From Lathyrus oleraceus (taxonomy: Eukaryota > Streptophyta > Magnoliopsida > Fabales > Fabaceae): a DNA stretch of 64,000 nucleotides. Under the pieces are notes generated by a model that made no database searches, had not been told where the DNA came from, and saw only the letters and a list, made by a program, of their open reading frames with translations. The stretch lies in the NCBI RefSeq assembly GCF_024323335.1, contig NC_066585.1, forward strand, positions 178,191,149-178,255,148, written 5' to 3'. Of the stretch, positions 36,905-50,093 are shown in pieces (positions within the stretch are counted from its first letter, which is position 1; every line of letters begins with the position of its first letter). The translations under genes and the position numbers were made by a program.

Positions 36905-38439
36905 ATATGTCCAAATGTTGTTTTTTTCTTTCAATTTTATATAATTTGAGCTAAAATTGAATTTTGTGTGGAATCAAGTTTTCTGAACCCTTATCTTATT
37001 ATCCTAGGTCTCAAATGAATGTGGCTCTCACAATTTTAACTCAACTTTCACCATCCCATGTGGGAAGAGATCTTTGTTTTCTCATCTAAATCAAATTTCA
37101 TTACTAAATCAAATTTCATTACTAAATCAAATGAGATATGATGTGATTTACTGATAACAATAGAAAACAAATTTATACATAGTGTAACACTTTTTTATTT
37201 GTGCCCTATAAACTTAGCCATCTATTGGGTGCAAAAATATACTTGCAAATAGTATGGTTGGCTATTTTGGCTAAATGATGAGTCTCAAGTCACTCTATGA
37301 CCCTTGTGATATGTATAAAGGGAAAAATTGGATAGAATATTTGAAAATTGATGAATATAAGTATAAAGGGAAAAATAATACATTGTACCATAATAAAATC
37401 ATGCTAATAATAACGTATTGATATGGTATAATTATTATTAACCTATAAAATTTACACGAAGGAGGTGTGTGTGTGAGAGATATATATTTAAAAATGGTAT
37501 TTTGATCAGTTGTGCTTGGGATGAAAAGTTATCTCATGGTTTAGTTAGAGACAATAATTCATTTTTTTTGCTGTTCATTGCCATTTGTTTTGTATAATCT
37601 CATGATTAGTTATTCTATCAAACATGGCACAAAAATAGTTATCTAATCGAATCCAAAGTTTGTGCTTGGGACGAAAAGTTATCTCATGGTTTAGTGAGGG
37701 ACAAGAATTCATTTTTTTTATCGTTCATTATTAGTTATTCCATCAAACATGGCACAAAAATAGTTATCTTATCGAATTCCTCGTTTTTCATAAAATCAAA
37801 CACACCCATAAGATGAATGATTCATGAGCTCGAAGAATGCTCCAAACATTCTACAAGATGACATACACTATTTGAACTATAACGAAACAAATGTATTGGG
37901 CTATTTAAGTGCTAGTTGCAGGTCGTCCAAACGGTCCAACATAAAAGACTTAATCCAAAACACCTTTAATGAAGAATAATAAATCGGTAGACCTTCATAA
38001 GAGGACCGCATACAAGATTTAGACTATCTACTGACCATTAACAATCGGATCCAATCTAACGGTTTCCCATATTTTGCGCCGCACCATTCAAGAGTAGTCT
38101 TAATCACCAATCATATATAAGTTTATCTACGCACCATAACATATACTTTTTCATTCGTTCTTGCAAGTTACACATCTCTAACCTCATTGACTTGAGCGTT
38201 TGAGTATTAACCTTGCAGGAACATTCCACTATGTCGTAATGGAAACCCACACCACCACATGGGAAGAGCTTCATACCTGCACATCATCAATCTTCTATTC
38301 CACACCAAAATAGAGGCACTGTCAGTCAGAATCATCTTCTAATTCTCATGAATTTCCATGTAAAATTTATCAAATCATTTTCGTTGCACCGGTGCAACCT
38401 CTCTATCATTTGATAAAATATATGTTAATTTTTTCAACC
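36905..38439. other. Upstream region of MDH, no gene seen
   Basis: AT-rich, with a short repeat TCAAATTTCATTACTAAA near 37087-37125 and the local duplication listed separately. No open frame with family features and no transposon ends that I can place. Confidence 0.5.
37511..37780. repeat. Tandem duplication, two diverged units
   Basis: Unit 1 at 37511-37660 and unit 2 at 37661-37780 both begin TGTGCTTGGGA and contain AAAAGTTATCTCATGGTTTA and CAAACATGGCACAAAAATAG. Unit 2 has a short internal deletion. Confidence 0.85.
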
Positions 38440-39689
38440 AATAATGGTAGCTTCTAAGTCAAATCAGACAGCCACTCATTGTAATATCGTCGTGGCCGAA
38501 GTCGTTGTGCTGGTCCTCAATCCCATGCAAGAATTTCCACCTCCTCTTGTGTGTGGGGGGAGGGGGGCTATCCGGTAATAGTAACTTCTTCCACCATCTA
38601 ATCTCCTTAGGCTCAAGTTCCTCCATCTATCAGACAAATCATTTTCCTAATCTTTTCATCCTTCCATCCTTTTCACTAGTTGCTTCAAGTACAAATTTTT
38701 ATGAAACCTCAACCGCAAACGTAATCTCTCAAACGAAAATTACTCTAGAGCCTTCAACAACTTCAGACTGCCATTGGAATGCAAAGAGAAAATGAACTAT
38801 CACTAGCATTTACAATTTGGTGCAAACAACAGAATGCATGTATGATGACTGGAAGGTTCCTATGAGTAAAATTAAATATAAAAATAGATCTATCTAGAGG
38901 TCACACACAGCGGGAAGTAGCATAACATGATAACCTCGAAGCCAATACTAAGGAAATTCTTGACGGTGATGCCTCACAACACTAGAGGATTCCCATATCG
39001 CCTGAACATCGCCATCATCAGACTTACTAATCTACCCATCACAATTTTAGAGGTGGAGACGAAAGTCACATGCCTCCTAAATATCGCCACCCTTAGAGGT
39101 CTCCATCTCATCATTCGCAAAAAAGATATGGATATTGAACCATCAAGCCCCCTCTCACCGTTTGAGGAATTTGTTCTCTAAACACATTATCGGCAAAAAA
39201 AAATTCCAAATCTCTTGAAAAGCATCCTAAGCTAGATAATTACGATGGGATTGAGGATCCAAACGAGCATGTCGAACATGTGGTCATTATGCTCAACTAT
39301 CACCATGTCAGTTATAGTTGAATGTCCCTAATTCATTTAGAAGGTGCATCTATATCCGGTTATTTTGTTGCTCGTCTTATCACTTTAATTTTTTATTTTA
39401 TTTCGATTTTTTGAGTTTCCTTCATGATTGTACTTCTCATAATCATGTTTGAAAAAAATCGTTTTTAGCATGCATGAAACTTTGATTAGATTTGACCTTT
39501 ATCACAATGTTCTTTGATCAATTGCATGTGTAAGTAGAATGAAAACATTTTATGTCTTTGATTTAAGTTTGATTCAAAGTAAAACCTCAAAGTGCCTTTA
39601 AAAACATGAAAAATTGAGATTTTACATGTTTGATTCAAATCATGGAGTTTACACACATTTTATGATTCTGATCAAATTAGATAGAAGAA

Positions 39690-39925
39690 AAACTGGGTCA
39701 TTTGATTCGAATCATTTTTTACACTTGATTCGAATCATTTTCCTGATCTCCACTTTTGTTTGATTTGATTCGAATCAAATTTTGAGCATGATTCAAATCA
39801 CACACTTTTTAAACATTTTCCAGTCAGGGTTGTGACATTTGATTCGAATCAATTTTTGTACATGATTCAAATCACATGGCTCATGATTTGAATCACTCTT
39901 TTCTCTGATTCAAATCAACTGATAA
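39690..39925. repeat. Cluster of TGATTCGAATCA palindromes
   Basis: At least four exact TGATTCGAATCA copies, including ATTTGATTCGAATCAAAT (about 39764-39781, a perfect 18-bp palindrome), plus several TGATTCAAATCA variants. The cluster lies 130-360 bp upstream of the TATA box of the solo LTR. Confidence 0.9.
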
Positions 39926-40708
39926 GTTTTTAAAATTTTCTTTTTTCTCTTATTCCACTTCACTTGCTCATTTGATTCAAATTATAGATTGCTCTTGATT
40001 CAAATCTAATTGACGTTTTCAACCATTTTTGTGCTTAATCTCAAGCACGTATAAAATCGTTTTGTCATCATTTCTTATCATAACATATATCATTCTGATC
40101 ATAATTTTCATTGTGATTTCAGTGAAAAATCAATTTCCTATGTTTTGAGTGTTCAAAGTCTTGCAACGAAATTCTTGCATCTTCAACTTTAATTAAGTTC
40201 AGATCTTGATAATGAGAGATTTCTAATTGATTGAAGGAGGTGCTTCCTTGAAACTAATCGTTCTTAGAGATCTTGTGGAGTTTTTCAGGCTGTTAGCAAG
40301 ATTGTGGTGATTGCCAATGGTGGTGACAATTTCCATTGAAAATAAGTAGGTTCTTCTCTCCAGAATTATCTTAGTAGTGATTGTGTGAAGGGCTACAGAT
40401 AAGGCGGAGTTCTTCTCAAATCTTCAGAAAATTTCACCGCTCAAGGAATCGGTGGAATCAGTGGGTTGTTTTCTACACACGAAGGCTTGGAGCAGAAATT
40501 ATGATATTGAAAGATTCAAGAAATGTAATTCAGTAAAGATTATGTAGAAGAGTTTAGTTGTGTGTTGTATTATGGATTGGTGGTTGTATTAACTCTGGGA
40601 AATATTTGTCATATAACAAGGAACTATGTAGGTTCCAATGGGAAACCATTGAAGAGTGCACGTAGGAAAAGCGATGACGAACGCCGAAACACTATAAATC
40701 TCGGTGTC

Positions 40709-40710
<2 letters not shown>

Positions 40711-40746
<36 letters not shown>
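40711..40746. repeat. (CT)n microsatellite
   Basis: About 34 bp of CT within the solo LTR, downstream of its TATA box. Confidence 0.95.
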
Positions 40747-40750
<4 letters not shown>

Positions 40751-43075
40751 TGTATTTAATTTCGTAATATTTGCATACTTAGGTCTTTCAATTCCGTCGT
40801 AGTTATCGTTTATTCATTGATAGCGATTTATTACGTAAGCATTAGGTTTTGTTGGAATGGGATAACTTGTTAAGTAAGATTGGTGATTAAGTTCTGTGAA
40901 AAAAATTGACCTTAGAAATCCATAAATTGAATCATTGTGTAAACACTTCTCGTGCATTACGTAATTGAATCAATTCATACCAAGTGTTTCATCATTATTA
41001 ATCTTTTATATTTATGAAATGATCCGTGTTAACTTGATCAATATTTGAATAATATAATTTTCATTTTCGCATCAAACCTTTTGCTCTTAACTGATTTTGA
41101 AAACACTCTGATTATGGAAAACAGAAATTGAATTTTAATTTAGGTATATTAACCCCTTCTAGATCGTTTTTCTACTTCCATATTCACACCTAACAACTGT
41201 GACATGGTATAAAGCCCTACTTGATGACTTCATCAACTCTTGAGAGTAGTTGTGTGATGAATTTACAACTCAATTAATAACACAAAAGTGAAATCTGAAG
41301 ACAATAGACATCCTTAGTGAGATCCATCAGAAGAAGAAGGAGACTATGTAGGAGTATATCAAATAGTTCACAAAGCTGGTGATAGAGGCATGAGGATCAA
41401 ATGAATGGATGAAGTGTTGGATGTTTGAAAAAGGGTTAAGGACGAACTACATGTTATGTAAAAAGTTAGGACTGGAATCATGAGTGGCCTTCTCGCTAGA
41501 GCCTAACCTATAACAACTTGTATAATATATATCTAGAATAATATCATAGAAGTGTTACTTTTTGGTACTGGCACAACATAAGAGCCTAATGGAATCACTA
41601 TATACACATATCCAAACTAAATATATATATGGCACATGTTATACAATAGTGCCTAAAAATAAAAACTAAGATCTATGTATAATCTCTTCATTGTACACAA
41701 TCTGCAACGGAAGATCACAAAAATCAGCATCCATTGAAACATTAATAGACAACTTCTCTTGGATATAACCTCTAAATAACACTTGAAAAGCAACAACAAT
41801 ATTGGGGTGAGATAATAATCTCAGTGAGTTCCCTTATCTTATGGGTTTACTCGACTTTACAGGGTTTCTAATCTATTTCCTAACTCAAGTCTTCAAAGAG
41901 GATAAATACTTAAGCAACTAGGGGATTTTCGCATTGTATGGAAACATGCACACTTGAGTTCACCAAATAAAAACAATCATTATTCGGAAACCTACAAAGG
42001 AATCTTTCCCCGGCCAACCATACGTCCAGGATTATCGACACGGGTCACAGATTCTTGTATCATGCTTCAAATTTCTTGTGGATTTCATATTCTTTCATGG
42101 GACTCAACACCCATTTCGAGCCTTATTCCTCGTAGAGGAGTTTAACCCACTTAGAGGTTCACGTATTATATGGGAATATAACCCATTTGGTTTCGATATG
42201 GGACTCTAACCCATTTGGTCAATGCGAAGCAATAGTGCATATATATCAATTCTTTCTTTTCATAAGCATCGAACTTTGGGACGGGCATAACAATGGGGGT
42301 TGTTTCTGAATACATGACTAGTTCATCAATCACATCGTGATTTTACTCGTCAATCACTAGGTGATACTACTCACCATTTCTACTAGCATCTACTCATGTT
42401 CCATACTAAGCATATTAGTCTATGACTAAACTACAATTCTAGCGATTACTCGTCCATGACACACATTGAGGTACCTTTGTGTTTGAATATCTCTATTTAA
42501 GTCATTTTTCATAACTTATGTTATCTTTTTGGTTCATTCACCTAGTTATAATCCTAGGTATCATCACTCATCATCATAGACTTTTAATCATGTTATTACA
42601 CAAACCACACAACAACAATTCATAATATAAAGCATGCATCATGATATAATTCATAACCTACATAAGGCACACATGGTAATGCAACATATTACAAAACCAT
42701 CGACAAGGTTATCACACAACCTGCCTAATTCTAACTTATTCCACTTCCAAGTCTCATAACAACATCTGTCCAATCATCCTATGGTGGGTTTTCACCGGAC
42801 TTAAAGGGAAATTATAGTAGAATAACTTATAGAGACCCCTTTTTATGTCATAGTTCTCTATGTTATCTTCCTAACGAATTTGTTATTCATCATTACGAGT
42901 TACAAAACTAATTAATCGATCTTTTTAACCTAATAGGATTTCTAGGTTAAAACACACCTAAACTTATGTAATTCGATTGGTTGTTAATCTAATGCATACA
43001 CATCATACTACAAGTTATATTGCATCCAAGGTGGCTTAGAAACATGAAATAAGTGGTTTTAGGAAAAATAAGGTT

Positions 43076-43264
43076 GGACCAATCGATTGCATTGTAGGCC
43101 AATCGATTGAATGAAGGTTTTGTTAAGTATTTTTCACAAAATGGACAGGACCAATCGATTGGTCCACCATGACAATCGATTGTCATGAGTTAAATTTTGC
43201 TTCTTATTCACAGAAACATGAAACAATCGATTACTTGATAGTTAGGTCCAGAACCAATCAATTG
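43076..43264. repeat. Cluster of CCAATCGATTGG palindromes
   Basis: Words such as GACCAATCGATTGGTC (about 43149-43164) and TGACAATCGATTGTCA (about 43170-43185), both perfect 16-bp palindromes, plus CCAATCGATTG twice and ACAATCGATTAC and ACCAATCAATTGGTTC variants. Confidence 0.9.
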
Positions 43265-43306
43265 GTTCATCATTTTTCTTCATAAACATTCCCTTTTCCA
43301 ATTTTA

Positions 43307-43563
43307 TGAAGGAGAAAAGTGATCCAAAACGCAGCGAAATTTAAAAATTTATCCTTTTAGTGATCCTTACCAATGAGCATGATCAGTGATAGAATCGTTA
43401 CCTCTTGTGGTGATTGAAACCTTTAATGCAAATATACGGAGCGATCACAAACGTTGAATGGTGACAACGCCTCTACTCAGTCCACACAAATGGATTCCTT
43501 CAATCTCAGTTCTAGCTGCTACGAATGAAGCCTTTGAGTGAGAGAGATAGAGAGAGAGAGAGA

Positions 43564-43612
<49 letters not shown>

Positions 43613-44708
43613 GAAATTACAACTGCACAAATGCTTCTGCACAAGGGTTCTATTTATAGAACCACTTGTGTGGGCTACAAGCTAAAAAGCCCACTTAAGT
43701 GTATGTGGCCCATATCTTATATTATACCAAAATCACTTAAGCGCGTGGTACCTTACCATATTTCGTATTCTACTTAAGTACACCGTGCCTTACGATGTTC
43801 TATAACTCACTTAAGTGCATTGTACCTTATGGTGTTCCTTAGTTACTCTATCTCTCATCAATCGTTCCTTTTGTGTGTGACCCTGTAGGTTTTCGCGGCA
43901 TTGACAATTATATTAAATCACGTATTTAACATAATAAACAGTGAGCGGTATCTAGCAACACATCACTGCTACCCAAGACACGAAAATGTCATGTGATCTA
44001 ACAAATCCTTTTGTGATAATACTTATGTGTGCAATTACCCTTTTGCCCTTATGTCTATATTGAACACAAGGCGTAGACCGTGTCATCCTTGTCCAGTTCA
44101 ATATTAGGCCCATAGACATTTATCCTGTTATGCAGGATGGGCAAATTCCATCTAGGTCATTCATGTCCCTTAACATGCTTCATGGAGTACCCATCAACTG
44201 TCTTTATGGTCATCCAGTTACGGACAACGTTTGATCATCAATAAGGTACTCGACTCTACATCTAGGGTCCATAGTGGTTTCAGGTCGGAGGGTGGTATAC
44301 ACCATTATCACCATGAGAATAACTTATGATACTTTTCATAACATTCTATATAATATTCTCATAGCGGGTCAATCCAGTATAAATATTACTCTTAACATGC
44401 ATACCTATGTTTAAGACTTGATAACTCCTTATCCATGATCCATGAGATGTGATCATCAGTCTATATACATAATAGTCTTAATGCTTTAATGTTATCCCAC
44501 TTCACAATAAATCTCGACTACGGATACTTTAAGAATATTGTCCTTATGTTTAATGTGATCTCATGATTAAGTCACACTTGATACATTAAACGGACTAGCT
44601 ACTCTAGGGACTTTATTAAACAAACATAATAAAGAAAAAACCTTTTATTATTAATAAATAATTCGATACAAGTACCAAAAGTATTGGCCTATAGCGCTTA
44701 CACCAACA
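43307..44708 (-). mobile_element. Solo LTR, family X copy 2
   Basis: 1,402 bp, minus orientation, homologous over its whole length to 28707-30089, with a perfect TTTTA duplication (43302-43306, 44709-44713). It contains a longer GA repeat (about 43541-43608) and the same CTATAAATAG TATA palindrome region near 43651-43660. Neither copy has internal sequence left. Confidence 0.93.
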
Positions 44709-45462
44709 TTTTAATCATATCAAACCATCCCAAATCATAAACCATCATAAACCCACACCAAAATAAGAAATTGTGATGTACCACTTAAGAATAACAAACA
44801 TACAATCAAAGGAGATAACAACAACATCATAATGTTAACACCACAACATCAACACAACATAAACCTTAATCCATCACAAAACATCAAACATGACATCAAT
44901 AACAACATGTATTAACACTATAAACAAAGAGAAGTATGGGCAATAACAATTTTATGGTTCAATACACAAAATCCTAACCCAATATTTTCATGCTTTTCGC
45001 CCAAAGCTAAACTATTTATGGAGCCCACCTTGCTTGGTGAAGATGATGAAGATGATGAGAATTAGATATGATGATAATTGTGAAGCTCCCTCCATGGGTT
45101 TTTCTTCTTCTTCCCTTCTTCTCTTCTTCTCTTCTCTTCTCTTTTTCCTTTACTGGTTTTTTCTTCTTTTCCTTTTCTTCTTATCTACTTCTTCTTTCTT
45201 TCTCTACCACACAAATATATAAATATATATTATATAATATATAATATATAATAATAAGTAGTGGGAGAAAAATATCTCAATTGATATTTTGTCTTCTAGT
45301 ACCAATTGACCAATTACTAATGTTACCAAAATGCTCTTTCTTATACTAATTAATAATGGTCAGTCTCTTTTAATAAGGTTTGATCTCTTCAAAGTCCACT
45401 AATTGCTATATTTGTCCCAATTGAATACGTTTAGAGCACTTAAGGGTATCTGGGATATTACA

Positions 45463-45477
45463 TTCACCCCCCTTAAA
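45463..45477 (-). other. Polypurine tract of the minus gypsy element
   Basis: The minus strand reads TTTAAGGGGGGTGAA, directly before the LTR start TGTAATATCCC. It indicates that the internal part of the element extended to higher coordinates. Confidence 0.6.
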
Positions 45478-47329
45478 TTAAAATTCGCCCCCAAATTTCC
45501 TCCACTCAACAAGGAAACACTTCTTGCATCTCTTTCCTAGGTCACCACTTTACTTTTCTTCAGTTAAATCCTCTGACATACGCAAATCTTCCAACTTATC
45601 TTTGCTGACAAATTTCCTTCTTTCATGAACTCTCTAATCTCCATGATTTCAACCATACTCTTATTCAAATATTTGAGTAACTTCCAACCTTTTACCTACT
45701 TTGTTCACTGACATACCGCTCTGAGTTGCTTGGTCACAACTCCTTTTGGAATCCATGACTCCCTTTTCTTGCACGGAGTTACACAAAACATAACCACGTC
45801 ACCTTATTCTTATTGACGACTCTTCTCTTATAAATCCTCCAACAAGTGTGACAAACTTTATAACCCATAGATTGGTAACCTTATCAACTTCACTTGACCT
45901 GATGATATACCGCAAGCGTCTACACCCGGTACTTCACTTCTCTTATAAAAATCCAATAACATAACACACCTGGCACGAAATTATCTTACTTTCATTCCTA
46001 CGAGAAGTTATCTCTGTGATCCTCCATGAAATTGCAATGTGCCCTTCCATTTATCACTCTATATTGATTAGTTCATGGGTCCTCATAAGAGATCCAAATT
46101 TTCCTCTAAGCACCTAGTGTCCCAAAATAGACTCGGAATCTTACTACATCTACAAGTAGAACACTTTTCTTATTGACATAAGATGGAGAATTATAACTAA
46201 TATATGTCAAAAATATGCATGAGTCACACGACTACAATTATAAAAGTGTACAACATTCAGAATCATCTTGCACTGGTTCTAATTAATCTAATTTATTCTA
46301 AATGTATATGGTTCTTATTTCCATAATCCATCCCAAGTTCTTTATGGAGTTCTGACCCACTCACAGGTTCTGCTGACACAAGATTTCTAACCAACTGGAG
46401 AAAATAAGACCAACAAGAAATTTTATCCAAACTAGGATGTATCTATGAGTTTTCATACTACTCACAGAGTCACACAACACAGTCACACATTTGGAGATAA
46501 CATCACATTTCCCATCCAAAATCATTCATCTCAATCATCTTGTTCCATCTCTCCTAATCCTAGCTTGTGCTCTGACTCATATACAGTCTGGGTTACATGC
46601 TTAACTTCACAAATATCTCATTCCCGCTCTTTCCTATAAATATAACTCATAAATCCTTTCAATAGGGTAGGGTATCATTTTACACAGGTACCACTCTCAT
46701 GAGGGGCCTACATCTAAGGCCATGAGACCGAGATAATTATCCAATGTCATACTATGTCTAACCACTTACATCATACTTACACCCGCAAGATAATTAATCA
46801 ATATTTTTGAGACCACCACTTGGTAAGTCTCTTCCAGATTCACTCCTTATGGGTCTCATTATTCATAGTAGTGATACTCCCAAGACTTACTCACAATGAG
46901 TATGGTTCACCAGGTTAGTTCCCCAGCGTATAACTTCTTTGGCATCTCTACAGAAGATCAACTATGAAATACACCTTCAAAAATTCCAATTTCAAAACTA
47001 TCAATTTGACTTGAAATAACTTGCAACTCCATCCTCAAACTCGCACATCCACAACGGTACACCAATGATATTTGGGACATACTTAATTCCAATAAGGTTT
47101 GAACATCATACTCTGGGATCAATCAACACTACTTAGAAAGATGAATAACAACCTGAGTTTCAATAACACACTCTTACTCTTGCAAGCCATATAATACGTA
47201 CTCAAGGTGAACCTTGACATTACCACACACTTATTGACTTTATTATCTTCCAAACCAATATCCATTGAACACTTCACCATACAAAATCCACTTATCTGAA
47301 CAACTCGTAACCAACAACTCTTATTGATG
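45478..47329. other. Unrecognised sequence, probable decayed retroelement interior
   Basis: About 1.85 kb with many stops in every frame. It lies where the interior of the minus gypsy element should be. One minus segment near 46980-47060 (CASLRMELQVISSQID) resembles the linker before gypsy integrase, but too weakly to call. Confidence 0.3.
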
Positions 47330-48659
47330 ACTTTTTGGAAAATGTGTCGATAATATCGTAGTAATAAAAAGATCGAATCCACGGGGACTGTCTTCCAACA
47401 AGACAAAATGTGTGAACTATATAAAAACTATTAAAGGCGTGGGGTGGGGTGGGGGTGTTGAGTTGCAATGCAAAAAAAAAAGAGTTTAAACAAAATTACG
47501 AAAGTGGTATGTCACGTCGCAAAAGATACCTGAGCGCATCGCACGCCCGAAGATACAACAGAGTCGCCACCGAACTTTATTTATTCGAAAGGAAAGGGAA
47601 AATATTGATAAAACCCAAGGGGAAAAGAAACAAGGTAAGCAATTCGGTTATGTAAGGGGAAGGTATTTGCACCCCTCATACCCGTTGTACTCAGCGAGAA
47701 CCATTTTGATTGTTCTTTGCGTGAATGGGTGTTATTATCTAAAGGTTACTTGCGAAAAGGAAAAAAAGAGTTTAATAATTAGTGTGCTCTCCAAGGATTC
47801 AAACCCTCATGCATATGTATTCTCATAGTGCAATGAGAAAATCAGAGCTCCATAATTCGTGGTAGAAAATACGGATGTGGTTGTTGATTTTAGGGAACCA
47901 GGAGTATGTTATTTGTATCCATAAGCAGGTGTGTATGAACCAAAGAGTGTGTAAACTTAGGATGAGGTGTTCACCGATAGAAAGTGATTAACCATATATG
48001 AGGGTGTGTTAACCAAGGAGTGGTGATTAACCTATGAATGAAAATGTATGGTATTTTAATCGATAAACGGTGATTAACTAATGCAAGAGTTGTAAGGTTT
48101 GTTAACCGGGGAGTGGTGATCAACCCAACAAAGAAGGATGTTGTATTTTAACTGATAGATGGTGATTAACCAATGCAGGAAGTTCCTGAGCATGGAGCTC
48201 ATATGGGAATACGTGAACAAGAAGGGTATGAGAAGGAAGGGTATCTTAACCATATGAGGTGATTAACCCAAAGAGAGGGGTCTGGTTTAGAAGTGGATGT
48301 TTTAACCATAAAATGATTAACCCCAAATAGTGTATGAAAGTCAAAAGAAAGTGTGTTTTGTCCAAAGATGAAAGTGTAATGGGTGTTGATTGTTGCAGTC
48401 TTGTCTGTGGGGAAGAAGACTTGATAGTTATTCGATTTGAATTGCACTAAAGTCTATAAACGTAGGCGAATAATTTGAATAACTGGGGCCTACGCCCCAT
48501 ACCTAAATATACTCAGAACAAGGATAGGAATAATCCCTCTCATTCTACTATGTTTCTTAAGGCTCGTGGGGCATGATTTATATCATGACTAACAGGTGTT
48601 GAAAGAATCTTTTTTTATGTGCTTGATGTCTAGAGTCTTCGACCTTGAGGTCTTTCATA
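47330..48659 (-). mobile_element. Ogre/Athila-type LTR fragments
   Basis: GATCGAATCCACGGGGAC near 47371 corresponds to the GATCCCACAGGGAC block of the Athila LTRs. AGAGTCGCCACCGAACTTTA near 47561 has a counterpart at 52940 in the LTR at 52876. From about 47975 to 48310 there is a degenerate tandem repeat built on GTGATTAACC (about ten copies at spacings of roughly 20-70 bp). No ORF. Boundaries are not resolved. Confidence 0.45.
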
Positions 48660-50006
48660 TGTTAGAACAAGATTTGGTTTTGCATATATACCTTGAGTTT
48701 TGATGATAACAATGTTGTATTTGTGTGAGAACAATTTTGGTACCCTAATGGTTTGTCATTGTGTAGCTTTAACAACCAGTTCTGATTCTAATCATATGAT
48801 GTGTAACAACATCAGTTTCTGAACTTTGCGTTCCAAATCTGCTTCTGTGCTGCGATTATAAGTCCTATAATACGTCAGTATTTCTACTACAATGTTCTTT
48901 CTGCTTCTGTGCTATTTCACCCATCAGAAGCTTCTGAGGAGACTCTATGTTGTTGCTGCAATATTCTCCCAGTTCTTGCTTCTGGACGTGACTCTGATCA
49001 CCAAACTTCTGAAGAATGGCAAGCTTCTAAAGTTGTGTTATGTAGCTGAAGATTCTGAATATCTCAAGACAGACGATTGAAGTTATCAAGGTTCTGATTG
49101 AGGATTTTGAAGACTCTGAAGATACTGAAGACCCCAAGCCAGACTACTGGAACTCTCAAGGTTCTGACCCAAGGTTATGAATTTTATGAATCTAGCTCTC
49201 TACTTTATCACTTCATGTTTCAATTATCTTTCATCAGAAGCCAATGAATTTGAAGATAAGATCAAATGGGAACACGATCAAATAGTACATGGTATAAATT
49301 GAACAATCTTTCCACTACCTGATTTCGTGGGCAAGGATTGTACTATTCATCACACTTGTCACTGCTTTTGTGGACGAAAGGAAAATATATTGTATCATTC
49401 TTTTCCCATCCAATAGTGGACAACCTCTCAAGGAGCTTTCCCCATTTCTTCCCTCCAACGGTCACATGGTTCTCTATATAAGCATGCATTGGAGACTTGA
49501 AGAAAACGCTGATTTTGCACAAGTATTTTGACATGTTATTTTTCTTTGTGAAAAACTATTATTCTTTGTATACAGTTTTCTTTAAGTGTGTGTTATTCAT
49601 TTGTGTAAAAATATGCTTGTGTAGAAGCATCTGGTAACACACAAACTACTATTCAAACTATCTGTTTGATTCCTGAAGGAGGTTATCCTTGAGAAAACAA
49701 AGAAAGTTGTTCTTTATGGGTCCTTGAGGATACTACGGTTTAGTTGGATCCTTGAGAAGACATATAAGGTTATTCTTTTGTTTATTGTAATCTATTGATT
49801 ATAGTGGATTAAGTCCTTGTGTATAAGGCAAATCACCTTGGCGGTGGACTGGATTATCTTTGAGTTTCAAGCGAACCAGGATACAAATCTTTGTATTTTT
49901 TATATCTTTATTATTTAACTTGTTAGTGGTGTTTTTGTTTTGGAAAAAGATTTTGCTTGTAAAACCCAATTCACCCCCCCTCTTTCTTGTATTTTTAACG
50001 CCTTCA
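48660..50006 (+). mobile_element. LTR of a SIRE-like Copia (old)
   Basis: Starts TGTTAGAACAAGATTTGG at 48660 and ends GCCTTCA at 50006. It is followed by a decayed initiator-Met-type PBS (TTAGCATCAGAGCTCC, 50008-50023) and gag. TATA (TCTATATAAG) is at 49473-49482. A C-run with CTTTCTTG near the end parallels other Sirevirus LTRs here. About 1.35 kb. Confidence 0.7.
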
Positions 50007-50093
50007 ATTAGCATCAGAGCTCCGATTCTGATTCAAATAATAGTTTTATCAACACCTAACAGTCCTCAGTACCGATCCAATTATGTGAGAAGC

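Larger units (their letters stand above)
39365..41195 (+). mobile_element. Sirevirus-type solo LTR (old)
   Basis: About 1.8 kb, with a TATA box TATAAAAT at 40050-40057. Its 3' end has ACCCCTTCTAGATCG and finishes CACCTAACA at 41195, like the young Sirevirus LTR (ends CCCCTTCTAGATCCG...CTAACA). Palindromic words fill the U3. It lies between two consecutive halves of a gypsy gag and has no PBS after it, so it is a solo LTR. The left edge and target duplication are not resolved. Confidence 0.6.
38440..41500 (+). pseudogene. Ty3/gypsy gag remnant, split by an LTR
   Basis: Left part to 39364: about 39220-39345 reads LDNYDGIEDPNEHVEHVVIM, then a stop and LIHLEGAS, a typical gypsy gag beginning. 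Right part from 41196: VTWYKALLDDFINS, stop, LCDEFTTQLITQK, SEIHQKKKETM, stop, EYIK, FTKLVIEA, WMKCWMFEKGLRTNYM. The two halves match consecutive parts of one gag domain, with the LTR of 39365-41195 between them. Many in-frame stops. The upstream part, 38440-39200, is less certain and may include gag N-terminus. It ends near 41500, where another element begins. Confidence 0.65.
41519..45462 (-). mobile_element. Gypsy-type LTR (minus), interrupted by a solo LTR
   Basis: The minus strand starts TGTAATATCCCAGATACCC at 45462, directly after a polypurine tract (45477-45463). This start is typical of Tekay/Del-like chromovirus LTRs. A minus TATA-rich segment lies near 45205-45230. The other end may be TATTATACA at 41519, but this is a guess. 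Removing the solo LTR at 43307-44708 gives about 2.5 kb. There is no coding sequence. The U3/R assignment is tentative. Confidence 0.5.

Noticed and set aside
38505..39181. Two short plus-strand ORFs (96 and 84 codons) as host genes
   Set aside because: Composition is irregular, there are no domain features, and they lie in the decayed gypsy gag region.
41200..41215. A decayed initiator-Met primer binding site (TGGTATAAAGCC)
   Set aside because: In frame it continues a gypsy gag (TWYKALLDD) split by the LTR, which explains it better.
47449..47655. A Lys/Arg-rich 68-codon ORF resembling a small basic protein
   Set aside because: It overlaps the noncoding block shared with the LTR at 52876-54542, where no matching frame exists.
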